NCBI GenBank assembly: GCA_964439745.1
Contig: CAYTQK010000031.1
Span: 1-17,763, forward strand
Reading direction: 5' to 3'
From: CAYTQK01 sp964439745
GTDB taxonomy: Bacteria > Desulfobacterota > Desulfobacteria > Desulfobacterales > Desulfosudaceae
Length of the DNA: 17,763 bases
Part shown: positions 1 to 6,621 of the stretch, one piece after another
How positions within the stretch are numbered: position 1 is the stretch's first letter
Layout of the letters: every line of letters begins with the position of its first letter
Position numbers and translations under genes: made by a program
The notes under the pieces: generated by a model
What the model was told of the DNA's origin: nothing
Seen by the model: the letters and a program-made list of their open reading frames with translations, nothing else
The model's database searches: none

Positions 1-179
1 GGGAGTATGACTTTGAGATCAAACTGCCGCCGTATCTGCGGGAACGGCATGACCTGTATACCGGCAAAGACGCGGCGGTGGCTTTCTGGGAACCCAACAT
101 CATTCGTTTTCCGATCGATCCGGAAAATAGAAGCGCAACCAGCCGCGGCCGGGAAGTGAACCGGCCGGTCGATTTCTGA
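1..179 (+). CDS. C-terminal fragment of a gene cut by the window edge, possibly the ATPase of the adjacent ABC transporter
   Basis: An open frame (codons begin at base 3) runs from the window edge to a TGA at 177-179 and gives 58 residues, starting EYDFEIKLPPYLRERHDLY and ending REVNRPVDF. The stop lies 17 nt before the start of the substrate-binding protein, so the two are almost certainly one transcript. A NitT/TauT transporter needs an ATP-binding subunit, and none is found downstream of the permease, so this could be the end of the ATPase with a small C-terminal extension. That assignment rests on position only: no Walker or signature motif is inside the fragment, and I do not recognise the sequence itself. 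Confidence 0.5.
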   Translation, partial: EYDFEIKLPPYLRERHDLYTGKDAAVAFWEPNIIRFPIDPENRSATSRGREVNRPVDF

Positions 180-196
180 AAAGAAGGCGTCTGGAA

Positions 197-1228
197 ATGA
201 AACGAACAATGCCATGCCTGGTTATCAGCCTGATGGTTTTTTTGCTGTGTGGTCCGGCCGCGGCCGACAGCGGCCCGGTTGCCAATCGCCCCGGCAAGAC
301 GGTCCGCCTGGCGGTGGAATTCATGGATCATGCCGCCGCCGCCTTTGTCAGCCGGGAAAAAGGCTGGTTTGCCGAGGCCGGATTGAAGGTCCAATCGTAT
401 GAGACCTATGTCACCGGCATGGCCCTGGCCTCGGCCCTGAGCCGGGGGGATATCGACGCGGCTTATATCTGCCTGGTGCCGGCCATCAACGCCTTTACCA
501 ACGCCGGCGCGCCCGTCCGGATTATCGCCGGTACCCATAAGCACGGGTACGGACTGGTATCCCGCGGCCCGGCGGTGCAGAATATCCAGGATCTGCGGCA
601 GCCGGAAGTCCGCCTGGGCTGCGTCCGGGAAGGCGGCGCCGTGGACGTGCTCTTGCGGAAAATCATGGACGTTCAGGGATGGGAAGCCGGTCCGATTCTG
701 TCCCGGGTGCAGCGCATGCCTCCGGACAAGCAGGTGCTGGCCCTGCAAACGGGACAGCTGGACGCGGCCGTTCTGCCGGAACAATGGGCCACCATGGCGG
801 CAGCCGGGAAAGGGCGGATGCTGCTGACCAGCCGGGATGTCTGGCCGCGCATGCAGGGCAGTGTCCTGGCGGCCAAGGCAGACCTGCTCCGGGACCGGCC
901 GGAAGTCGCCCGGAAGCTGGTGGCGGTGCTGGTGCGGGCCACCGACTGGATCAACCGTCATCCGGCCGAAGCGGCCGCCATCGTGGCCGGACAATTGCAG
1001 CAGATTGAAGGCGGCAGCCTCGGCGGCGTCAGCACCTCGTGCCGTTCTGCCATTACGCCGGATGTTTTGCGGCGGTCCATGGACCGCATGGCGTTTACCA
1101 CCGACATCGATCCGGCCGAGGTGCAGAAAATGATCGATTACCTGGCGGCCCTGGGGTATATCAAGAGCGGGTTTGCCGCCCGGGAGATACTTGACCTGAG
1201 GTATTTGAAAAATGGCTACCACCGTTAG
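197..1228 (+). CDS. ABC transporter substrate-binding protein, NitT/TauT (NMT1/THI5-like) family
   Basis: This 343-residue protein is a predicted periplasmic solute-binding protein. It starts with a Sec signal peptide (basic MKRT, hydrophobic core at about 7-19, AAA-D cleavage site near residue 24). The mature part has the NMT1/THI5-like pattern: a beta strand (VRLAVEFMDHAAAAFVSREKG), then the 'GWFAEAGLKV' motif at about 57-66 and 'ALSRGDIDAAYI' at about 80-91, typical of nitrate/sulfonate/taurine/thiamine-precursor binding proteins. An AAGAAGG element lies about 10 nt before the ATG. Its 3' end overlaps the permease gene by 17 bp, indicating translational coupling. The ligand cannot be deduced; the family covers sulfonates, nitrate, cyanate, pyrimidines and aromatic acids. 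Confidence 0.85.
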   Translation: MKRTMPCLVISLMVFLLCGPAAADSGPVANRPGKTVRLAVEFMDHAAAAFVSREKGWFAEAGLKVQSYETYVTGMALASALSRGDIDAAYICLVPAINAFTNAGAPVRIIAGTHKHGYGLVSRGPAVQNIQDLRQPEVRLGCVREGGAVDVLLRKIMDVQGWEAGPILSRVQRMPPDKQVLALQTGQLDAAVLPEQWATMAAAGKGRMLLTSRDVWPRMQGSVLAAKADLLRDRPEVARKLVAVLVRATDWINRHPAEAAAIVAGQLQQIEGGSLGGVSTSCRSAITPDVLRRSMDRMAFTTDIDPAEVQKMIDYLAALGYIKSGFAAREILDLRYLKNGYHR

Positions 1229-1973
1229 ATCACAGGTTTTCTGGGGGCTCTTGCCGGTGGCCGTGTTCCTGGGCATCTGGGAAGTGGCGGCCCGGTTGGG
1301 GGTACTGCCCGGCCGGTTCTTCCTCCCCCCTTTTTCCGAGGTGATGGTGGAGTTTTACCGGCTGAGTGTCACCGGGGTGCTGGGAAAGCACTTTGTCAGC
1401 AGCCTGACGCGGGTACTGATCGGCTTTGTCGCCGGTTCCGTTGCCGGTTTGACCGTGGGGACTCTCATGGGCTGGCGGAGCCTGATCGACAGAACCCTCA
1501 ACCCCGTAATCAGCCTCTTTTATCCCATCCCGGCCCTGGGCTGGATCCCCCTGCTGATGCTGTGGATCGGCATCAACGAGATGCTGCCCATTGTTCTCAT
1601 CTTCATCTGTTCGTTTTTCCCGGTGCTGTATAATACCGTCACCGGCATCAAGACGGTGGACCGGGATTATATCCGGGTGGCCCGGACCCTGGGGGCTTCC
1701 GAGACCCGGGTCCTGTTCATGGTGGTGCTGCCCCTGGCCCTGCCCAATATCTTTACCGGGTTCCGGCTGGAGGCCGGCATGGCCTGGCGGACAATCATCG
1801 CCGCGGAAATGGTGGCCATCCCCACCGGCATCGGGGCCCTGCTGATGAAGGCCGAGAGCCTCATGCGGATCGATATCATTATCGTCTGCCTGATGGTGCT
1901 GGCGGTGATGTGCCTGGTCTTTGAGAAATTTTTCGCTTACCTGGAGCACCGGCTGACCGCCGGCTGGCGGTGA
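1212..1973 (+). CDS. ABC transporter permease, NitT/TauT (SsuC/TauC-like) family
   Basis: The 253-residue protein is an inner-membrane permease of the binding-protein-dependent transport family (BPD_transp_1). It shows an N-terminal membrane helix (about 10-25), several further hydrophobic segments, the family signature around PIPALGWIPLLMLWIGI (about 98-115), and the cytoplasmic EAA loop that contacts the ATPase, here RVARTLGASETRVLFMVVLP followed by ALPNIFTGFR, at about residues 156-185. Length is normal for SsuC/TauC. A GAGG sequence at about 1197-1201 serves the ATG, which sits inside the end of the binding-protein gene. No ATPase gene follows: the next gene is convergent. Substrate unknown. 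Confidence 0.9.
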   Translation: MATTVRSQVFWGLLPVAVFLGIWEVAARLGVLPGRFFLPPFSEVMVEFYRLSVTGVLGKHFVSSLTRVLIGFVAGSVAGLTVGTLMGWRSLIDRTLNPVISLFYPIPALGWIPLLMLWIGINEMLPIVLIFICSFFPVLYNTVTGIKTVDRDYIRVARTLGASETRVLFMVVLPLALPNIFTGFRLEAGMAWRTIIAAEMVAIPTGIGALLMKAESLMRIDIIIVCLMVLAVMCLVFEKFFAYLEHRLTAGWR

Positions 1974-1995
1974 TCCTTGTCAGGCGCGCCGGCCG

Positions 1996-2009
1996 CCGGA
2001 ACTATCCGG
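1996..2009. terminator. short inverted repeat between convergent genes
   Basis: CCGGA-ACTA-TCCGG forms a 5-bp stem with a 4-nt loop in the 39-bp gap between the permease stop and the stop of the convergent mltC-like gene. There is no T tract on either side, so it is at best a weak bidirectional terminator. Confidence 0.2.
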
Positions 2010-2012
2010 GGG

Positions 2013-3269
2013 CTACAGGGAGTGGTAGGTATCCATGCGCTGCACCACCCGCTGCAGGTAGTGCCGCGTTTCCTGGTAGGGCAGGTTGCGCTGCAGGTGG
2101 TGATAGACCTGGTCGGGCGTCATGCGGTTGATGACCGCGGCGGCGCGGGCGACGTTGGTGGATCCGGTAAAGGCCCGGGCCACGTTGCCGGGACCGGTGT
2201 TATAAGCGGAGATGGCGCAGTAGATCCGGCTGGTGGGATCGGCGACGGCCTTCAGGTAGCGGTAGTAAAGCAAGTGGAGGTAGGCGGTACCGGTATTGAT
2301 GTTGTTGGTTTCGTTGTACAGAAACGAAGGGGAGAGCAGTTTCTCCTCGCCGAAGATGAGCTTGGATGCGTCCCGCCCGCCCGAGCGGGGCACAATCTGC
2401 ATCAGTCCGTAGGCCGGTACATGGGACCGGGCCATGGGATTGAAGGCGCTTTCCGTGTGCATGATGGCGAAGACCAGGGGCTCCTGGAGGCCGTGCTGAC
2501 CGGCAAAGCGGCTGACATCGTTTTTGTAATCCAGGGCTTTGCGCTGAATGCTGGCGGGCGGCAGGCTGGTCCGGAAGGAGACCACCCGGCTGTTGTCGTC
2601 CCGGGCCGGTCGCCGGGAAACCGAGGCCCGCTGCCGCAGGTCGGCGGCGGCCTGGCGGATTTCGGCCGGGGAGGGATCGGACTTGCCGGTAACAACCCGG
2701 GTCATGATGGGTGTCTCCGGGACCGGCGCAGTTTTTACATACTCGTCCAACTCCTTGAGGCGCTCTTCAATCCGCTGGGCCAGGTCGTCCCGGGAATAGG
2801 CGGTCTGCTGGGATTCCTGGATCAGCTGGCGCAGTTTTTCCTGAAACATGGCCTCGGCCTGGTCGGTGGCGCCCTCCGGCAGCACCATGTCGATACGGAT
2901 TTCGCCGCTGTCAAAATCGACCACTTGCCGGGTTTTCATGTCGTCGGAATATTCGACCCATCTCTTTTTGGTGCTGATCTCCGCTTCCAGCCAGACCGCC
3001 AGGATGCGCCGTTCATAGGCGCGGTACTCTTCTTCGATCATCTGCTGGTATTTCTGGTAGGCCTCTTCGATATTGCCGGCCTCGGTCTGGTAGTCCTGCT
3101 GAATCTGCTGGTTGTATTGTTCAAACTGTTGCTGCAGGGCTTCGACGTCATTGACCGGATCACCGCCTGCCGAAGGTGTGTCAGCGGCGGCCATGGGTAG
3201 CAGTGATATCAGACACAGGGCGGCGGCCATGGCCATGACCGGGCGGGGGGGGATAAAGCGGTGTTTCAT
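2013..3269 (-). CDS. MltC-like lytic murein transglycosylase (DUF3393 plus SLT domain)
   Basis: A 418-residue exported enzyme predicted to cleave the beta-1,4 bond between MurNAc and GlcNAc in peptidoglycan, forming 1,6-anhydromuropeptides. Residues 1-29 are a signal peptide ending AAA-D; unlike E. coli MltC there is no convincing lipobox, so it may be soluble or differently anchored. Residues about 42-90 are Gln/Glu-rich and likely coiled coil. The N-terminal part (about 90-160) resembles the MltC-specific domain. The SLT domain (about 255-415) has the catalytic glutamate in AIMHTESAFNP (E273), the YGLMQIVP motif and AISAYNTGPGNVARAF. It lies 16 nt downstream of coaE on the same strand and is probably cotranscribed with it. 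An AGGAT ribosome-binding site precedes the ATG. Confidence 0.88.
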   Translation of the reverse strand: MKHRFIPPRPVMAMAAALCLISLLPMAAADTPSAGGDPVNDVEALQQQFEQYNQQIQQDYQTEAGNIEEAYQKYQQMIEEEYRAYERRILAVWLEAEISTKKRWVEYSDDMKTRQVVDFDSGEIRIDMVLPEGATDQAEAMFQEKLRQLIQESQQTAYSRDDLAQRIEERLKELDEYVKTAPVPETPIMTRVVTGKSDPSPAEIRQAAADLRQRASVSRRPARDDNSRVVSFRTSLPPASIQRKALDYKNDVSRFAGQHGLQEPLVFAIMHTESAFNPMARSHVPAYGLMQIVPRSGGRDASKLIFGEEKLLSPSFLYNETNNINTGTAYLHLLYYRYLKAVADPTSRIYCAISAYNTGPGNVARAFTGSTNVARAAAVINRMTPDQVYHHLQRNLPYQETRHYLQRVVQRMDTYHSL

Positions 3270-3285
3270 GCGGAGAATCCTTATT

Positions 3286-3912
3286 TTATTCGTCTAATGA
3301 GTTTTCTGCTTTTTGCTGCAGTTCGGCGAAGAGCGCCTCGACCTGGCGGCGGGTTTCCGCGATGGGACCGCTGTTGTCGATGACGTAATCCGCCTGTCTT
3401 TTTTTTTCCTCAATGGGAATCTGGGACCTGATACGGGCCATGGCATCTTCCCGGCCCGCCTCATCCCGGCGCAGAAGACGCTCCAGCTGCACTTCTTCCG
3501 GTACGTAGACCACGATAATATCGGACAGTTCCTGGTTCATGCGGGTTTCGAACAGCAGCGGAATGTCCAGGATAATGACCGGGTTGTGGGTTTCCCGGGC
3601 TTCCATGACCAGGGCGATATTGCGGCTGATCTCTTCAAATACCCGGGGATGAACAATATGGTTGAGCTGGTCGCGCCGGGATTGGTCGGAAAAAATGATT
3701 TTTCCCAAGGCCTTGCGGTTGATTTCCCCGTCTTCCCGGAGAATATCCCGGCCAAAGGCGTCCACGATATCCTGCCAGGCCGGCATGTTTTTCTTGACCA
3801 CCTGGTGGGCGATCCGGTCGGCGTCAATGATGATGGCGTCTTTTTCCGCCAGCATATCGGCGACCACGGATTTACCGGAAGCGATCCCGCCGGTCAGGCC
3901 AACAATAAGCAT
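3286..3912 (-). CDS. coaE: Dephospho-CoA kinase
   Basis: A 208-residue cytosolic kinase for the last step of coenzyme A synthesis, phosphorylation of the 3'-hydroxyl of dephospho-CoA by ATP. It begins MLIVGLTGGIASGKS, a perfect CoaE P-loop at residues 5-15, followed by IIDADRIAHQVV (about 28-39), the DAD substrate-binding motif of the family, and a lid-region segment LERLLRRDEAGREDAMAR. Length is typical. A longer reading frame opens at 3957, but the ATG at 3910-3912 is preferred because it has a good GGAG sequence 6 nt upstream and places the P-loop at the usual distance from the N-terminus. CoA supply fits the CoA-thioester operon that diverges from it, though coaE is a housekeeping gene anyway. 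Confidence 0.95.
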   Translation of the reverse strand: MLIVGLTGGIASGKSVVADMLAEKDAIIIDADRIAHQVVKKNMPAWQDIVDAFGRDILREDGEINRKALGKIIFSDQSRRDQLNHIVHPRVFEEISRNIALVMEARETHNPVIILDIPLLFETRMNQELSDIIVVYVPEEVQLERLLRRDEAGREDAMARIRSQIPIEEKKRQADYVIDNSGPIAETRRQVEALFAELQQKAENSLDE

Positions 3913-3981
3913 GAACAACTCCAGTACAAATTTCCGCTCGCAGGCGGGAGGTTGCAATCATTGCTTTGGTATAATTTTTTT

Positions 3982-4009
3982 ATTTTATCATATCTTGCCT
4001 GAATGTAAA
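3982..4009 (-). promoter_or_regulatory. predicted sigma-70 promoter for coaE-mltC
   Basis: Read on the - strand: TTTACA (4004-4009), a 16-bp spacer, then TAAAAT (3982-3987), in an AT-rich patch about 70 nt upstream of the coaE start. Both hexamers differ from consensus by one base. Predicted from sequence only. Confidence 0.55.
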
Positions 4010-4067
4010 TAGATATTCGCGGTACCGACGTCGTCGGTCCGCGCCGGCCGGAATTTGTGGAATTTTC

Positions 4068-4096
4068 TTGACAGGACTAAAGTCTGGTTCTAAAAT
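4068..4096 (+). promoter_or_regulatory. strong predicted sigma-70 promoter for the acyl-CoA catabolic operon
   Basis: TTGACA (4068-4073) is separated by exactly 17 bp from TAAAAT (4091-4096). This is a perfect -35 box, ideal spacing and a one-mismatch -10 box. Transcription should begin near 4103, giving a leader of about 80 nt before the dehydrogenase ATG. It is the only strong + strand promoter I see ahead of the gene run that ends at 13605, so it probably drives the whole operon. Confidence 0.75.
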
Positions 4097-4119
4097 TGAA
4101 TTTAATTCAATAAATGAAT
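4095..4119. promoter_or_regulatory. candidate operator palindrome overlapping the -10/+1 region
   Basis: ATTGAAT-TTA-ATTCAAT (4095-4111) is a perfect 7-bp-arm inverted repeat beginning inside the -10 hexamer and covering the predicted transcription start. A second overlapping inverted repeat reuses its right arm: ATTCA-ATAAA-TGAAT (4105-4119). A repressor bound here would block RNA polymerase. The obvious candidate is the TetR protein encoded as the last gene of the same operon (12958-13605); that link is inference. AT-richness makes some chance symmetry possible. Confidence 0.5.
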
Positions 4120-4181
4120 TGTATTTTTCAACATCCTTCCCGGCCGGACCACACCCGGTCGCCCGGACAAAAGAGGTGATC

Positions 4182-5324
4182 ATGGACTTTGCGTTTACCA
4201 AGGAACAGCTTATGTTCAAAAAAGAGGTGATCAAGTTCGCCAAAAAAGAGATCGTCCCCCGGGTGGAGGAGCATGAGCTGGCCGGTACCTTTGATTTCGA
4301 ATCCTTCCGGAAAATGGGGGATTTCGGTATTCTGGGCATGCATTTTCCCGAGGAGTACGGGGGCGAGGGGGCGGACGTGGTGACCACCGTCATGGTCGGC
4401 GAAGCCCTGGGCGAGGCCGGCGTGGACGGGGGCCTGACCCTTTCCTACGGCGCCCATACCTTTTTGTGCGCGGACACGATCTTCTGCCACGGCACCGAGG
4501 AACAGCGGAAAAAATATGTGCCGCCCCTGGCTGCCGGCGAGGCCATCGGGTGCATGGGCCTGACCGAGCCCAATGCCGGGTCGGACGTGGCTTCCATGAC
4601 CACCACCGCCGAAAAGGACGGGGACTCCTACGTTCTCAACGGCAGCAAGATGTTCATCACCAACGGTCCGGTAGCGGATGTGGCCCTGGGTTATGCCAAG
4701 ACCGATCCGGAAAAAAAGCACGAGGGGATCTCCGCTTTTATCGTGGAAAAGGGTACACCCGGTTTTTCCACCGGTCAGCCCCTGAAAAAAATGGGCTGCC
4801 GCACCTCCCAGACCTCGGAACTGTTTTTCCAGGACTGCCGCATTCCGGCCGCCAACCTGGTCGGCCCGGAAGGACACGGTTTTCTCATGGCCATGCAGAC
4901 CGTGGAATGGGACCGCAGCGCCCTGCTGGCGCCCATGGTCGGCGGTGCCCGCTTCATCCTGGACAAGTGTTCGGATTACGCCGGCAAGCGTCACCAGTTC
5001 GGCCGGCCCATCGGCGCCTTCCAGGCCACCCGGGAAAAACTGGCCAATATCCGCATATTTTACGAAGCCGCCAAGCTGCTGGTCTACCGCATCGCCTGGC
5101 AGAAGAGCCAGGGCAAGCCGCTCAACCATCTTTCCGCCGCCGTTACCAAGCTTTTCGTGGGGGACTGGAGCCTGGGACCGTTCAACGATGCCCTGCTCCT
5201 TCACGGCGGGTACGGGTACTGCCATGAGTACATCATGGAGGGCGCCTTCCGGGACAACCGCCTGGCCCCGCTGGGCGGCGGTACCTCTGATATTCAGAAA
5301 ATGATCATTTCAAAAATGATGTAA
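4182..5324 (+). CDS. Acyl-CoA dehydrogenase with catalytic base in the isovaleryl/long-chain position
   Basis: A 380-residue FAD enzyme predicted to oxidise an acyl-CoA to the 2,3-enoyl-CoA, passing electrons to electron-transfer flavoprotein. Seen: the signature CMGLTEPNAGSD (124-135), FITNGP (158-163) of the FAD site, KRHQFGRPIGAFQ (269-281), and LHGGYGYCHEY (340-350). The usual C-terminal catalytic glutamate (YEGT) is replaced by G366 in LGGGTSDIQ. In isovaleryl- and long-chain dehydrogenases the base is instead a Glu just before an Arg in helix G; here that place holds D244 (VEWDR), with E242 two residues earlier. The ATG at 4182 is chosen over an upstream in-frame ATG at 4068 because the latter is the -35 box and because GAGGTGA precedes 4182. 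First gene of the operon; likely partners the next gene. Confidence 0.92.
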   Translation: MDFAFTKEQLMFKKEVIKFAKKEIVPRVEEHELAGTFDFESFRKMGDFGILGMHFPEEYGGEGADVVTTVMVGEALGEAGVDGGLTLSYGAHTFLCADTIFCHGTEEQRKKYVPPLAAGEAIGCMGLTEPNAGSDVASMTTTAEKDGDSYVLNGSKMFITNGPVADVALGYAKTDPEKKHEGISAFIVEKGTPGFSTGQPLKKMGCRTSQTSELFFQDCRIPAANLVGPEGHGFLMAMQTVEWDRSALLAPMVGGARFILDKCSDYAGKRHQFGRPIGAFQATREKLANIRIFYEAAKLLVYRIAWQKSQGKPLNHLSAAVTKLFVGDWSLGPFNDALLLHGGYGYCHEYIMEGAFRDNRLAPLGGGTSDIQKMIISKMM

Positions 5325-5427
5325 CCGGCGAGCCGGGAAACTCCCATGTGTACATCACGAAACCATTCCGGACGGTTCCGGGGCAGCAGGCGGGTTTCCC
5401 GATCCAAAATACATACAGGGGAATATC

Positions 5428-6549
5428 ATGAATTACGACTTTACTGAAAAAGAGCAGCAGCACATCGCCCAGGTGAAGGCCGCCGCCGAGACTGTTATGG
5501 CCGGCCGAAAATCCGGCCGCCGCCTGGCGCCGGCGGAAATGCGGACCCTGCTTGGCCGGCTGATCGCGGAACTGGCGCCGACCGGATATCTGGGCGCCGG
5601 TCTGTCCGCGGAAAGGCCGGTCAGCGCCGCGGCCATGACCGCCATGGAATCCCTGGCCGGGGCCGCGCCGGAATTGTTTCTGCCCCTGGAGATGAATGTC
5701 CGGGTGGTGGGCCGTCTGATAGCCCGCTACGGCAGCCCGGAGCAGCAGGAAGCCTTTCTGAAACCGCTGCAATCCGGGGATAAAATCGTTGCCCTGGGAT
5801 TGAGCGAGACGGCCATGAACGTGGTCAATGAGCCCCTGGCCGCCGCCGGCACCCGCCAGGATGATTGTGTCCGCGTCTCCGGCAAAAAAGGGCTGGTCAT
5901 CGGCGGGACCGCGGCCGACCTGGTGGCGGTGGTGGGACAACTGGACGACGGTCTGGGCGTCTTTCTCGTCGATCCGGCCGCGGACGGGGCGGTCCGGGAG
6001 GACTTTCCCGCGGATGAACACTACGGGCCGCCCGCCGCCGCCCGCCTGGTCCTGGAAAACTGCGCCGTGGACCCGGCCGTGGCCATCGGGCCGGTGGAAA
6101 CCGACCGCCTGCTGACCGATCTGCGGACCTGGGAGGATCAGGTCCTGGTGGCCGCGGCCACGGGCATCATGGGCGCGGCCCTGTTTGCCGCCACCGTCCA
6201 TGCCAAGACCCACCAGAGCGGCGGCAAACCAATCATCGCCTACCAGGCCGTGGGTTTCAAGCTGGCCGAATTGTTTACGCTGGTGCAGACCGCGCAATTG
6301 ATGGCCTGCAAGACCGGCTGGCTGGAAGAAACAGGGGACCGGCAGGTGACCACCTTTACCCGCTGCGCCAAGGTGTTCTGCACCGAGGCCGCGGAGACCG
6401 TGTGCAGCGGCGCCCTGAGCATCCTGTCGGCGGACGGCTTTGCGCCGGAAAATCCGGTGGCGGCTGCGGCCGGGTGGGCCAAGTTCTTCCAGACGGCGGG
6501 AACCGCCACCGGCATCGCCCGGGTGCAGGTGGGCCAGGCGGAGTTGTAA
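5428..6549 (+). CDS. Degenerate acyl-CoA dehydrogenase paralogue, probable non-catalytic partner subunit
   Basis: The 373-residue protein keeps the acyl-CoA dehydrogenase fold order but has lost its active-site signatures. LGLSE (123-127) matches the LGLTEP strand, but the following substrate loop with GSD is replaced by TAMNVVNEPL. KTHQSGGKPIIAYQAVGFKLAEL (about 260-282) aligns with the RHQFGRPIGAFQ segment of the preceding gene, with the FAD-contacting Arg replaced. The C-terminal YEGT-equivalent reads AGTATGIAR, so there is no glutamate. Helix G has TWEDQ (234-238). Such catalytically poor subunits occur in heteromeric alpha2beta2 dehydrogenases of steroid degradation in mycobacteria (FadE28-FadE29 type), so a heteromer with the preceding gene is the best hypothesis. 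It starts after AGGGGAATATC; the gap to the preceding gene is 103 bp with no clear promoter. Confidence 0.82.
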   Translation: MNYDFTEKEQQHIAQVKAAAETVMAGRKSGRRLAPAEMRTLLGRLIAELAPTGYLGAGLSAERPVSAAAMTAMESLAGAAPELFLPLEMNVRVVGRLIARYGSPEQQEAFLKPLQSGDKIVALGLSETAMNVVNEPLAAAGTRQDDCVRVSGKKGLVIGGTAADLVAVVGQLDDGLGVFLVDPAADGAVREDFPADEHYGPPAAARLVLENCAVDPAVAIGPVETDRLLTDLRTWEDQVLVAAATGIMGAALFAATVHAKTHQSGGKPIIAYQAVGFKLAELFTLVQTAQLMACKTGWLEETGDRQVTTFTRCAKVFCTEAAETVCSGALSILSADGFAPENPVAAAAGWAKFFQTAGTATGIARVQVGQAEL

Positions 6550-6621
6550 TCCGCCGGCACCGGCAATATACCCGGGAACGCATCACTGCAAAAGCGGCAA
6601 TCAGCATAGGGGAAAACATCA

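Noticed and set aside
1977..3200. 407-codon open frame on the + strand opposite the lytic transglycosylase
   Set aside because: Antisense shadow of a high-GC gene: low-complexity Gly/Val/Asp composition, no ribosome-binding site or family motif, while the - strand frame has clear MltC motifs.
3913..3957. 15-residue N-terminal extension of CoaE
   Set aside because: The ATG at 3910-3912 has a well-placed GGAG and puts the P-loop at the normal position.
3970..3975. TATAAT on the + strand upstream of the operon as a promoter
   Set aside because: The nearest -35-like sequence (TTGCAA, 3952-3957) is only 12 bp away; the promoter at 4068-4096 is far better.
4068..4181. Upstream in-frame extension of the first acyl-CoA dehydrogenase
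   Set aside because: It would start in the -35 hexamer and cross the palindrome; the family N-terminus and the ribosome-binding site support the ATG at 4182.
5325..5336. CCGGC-GA-GCCGG after the first dehydrogenase as a terminator
   Set aside because: Only a 5-bp stem with a 2-nt loop and no T tract, in the middle of a probable operon.
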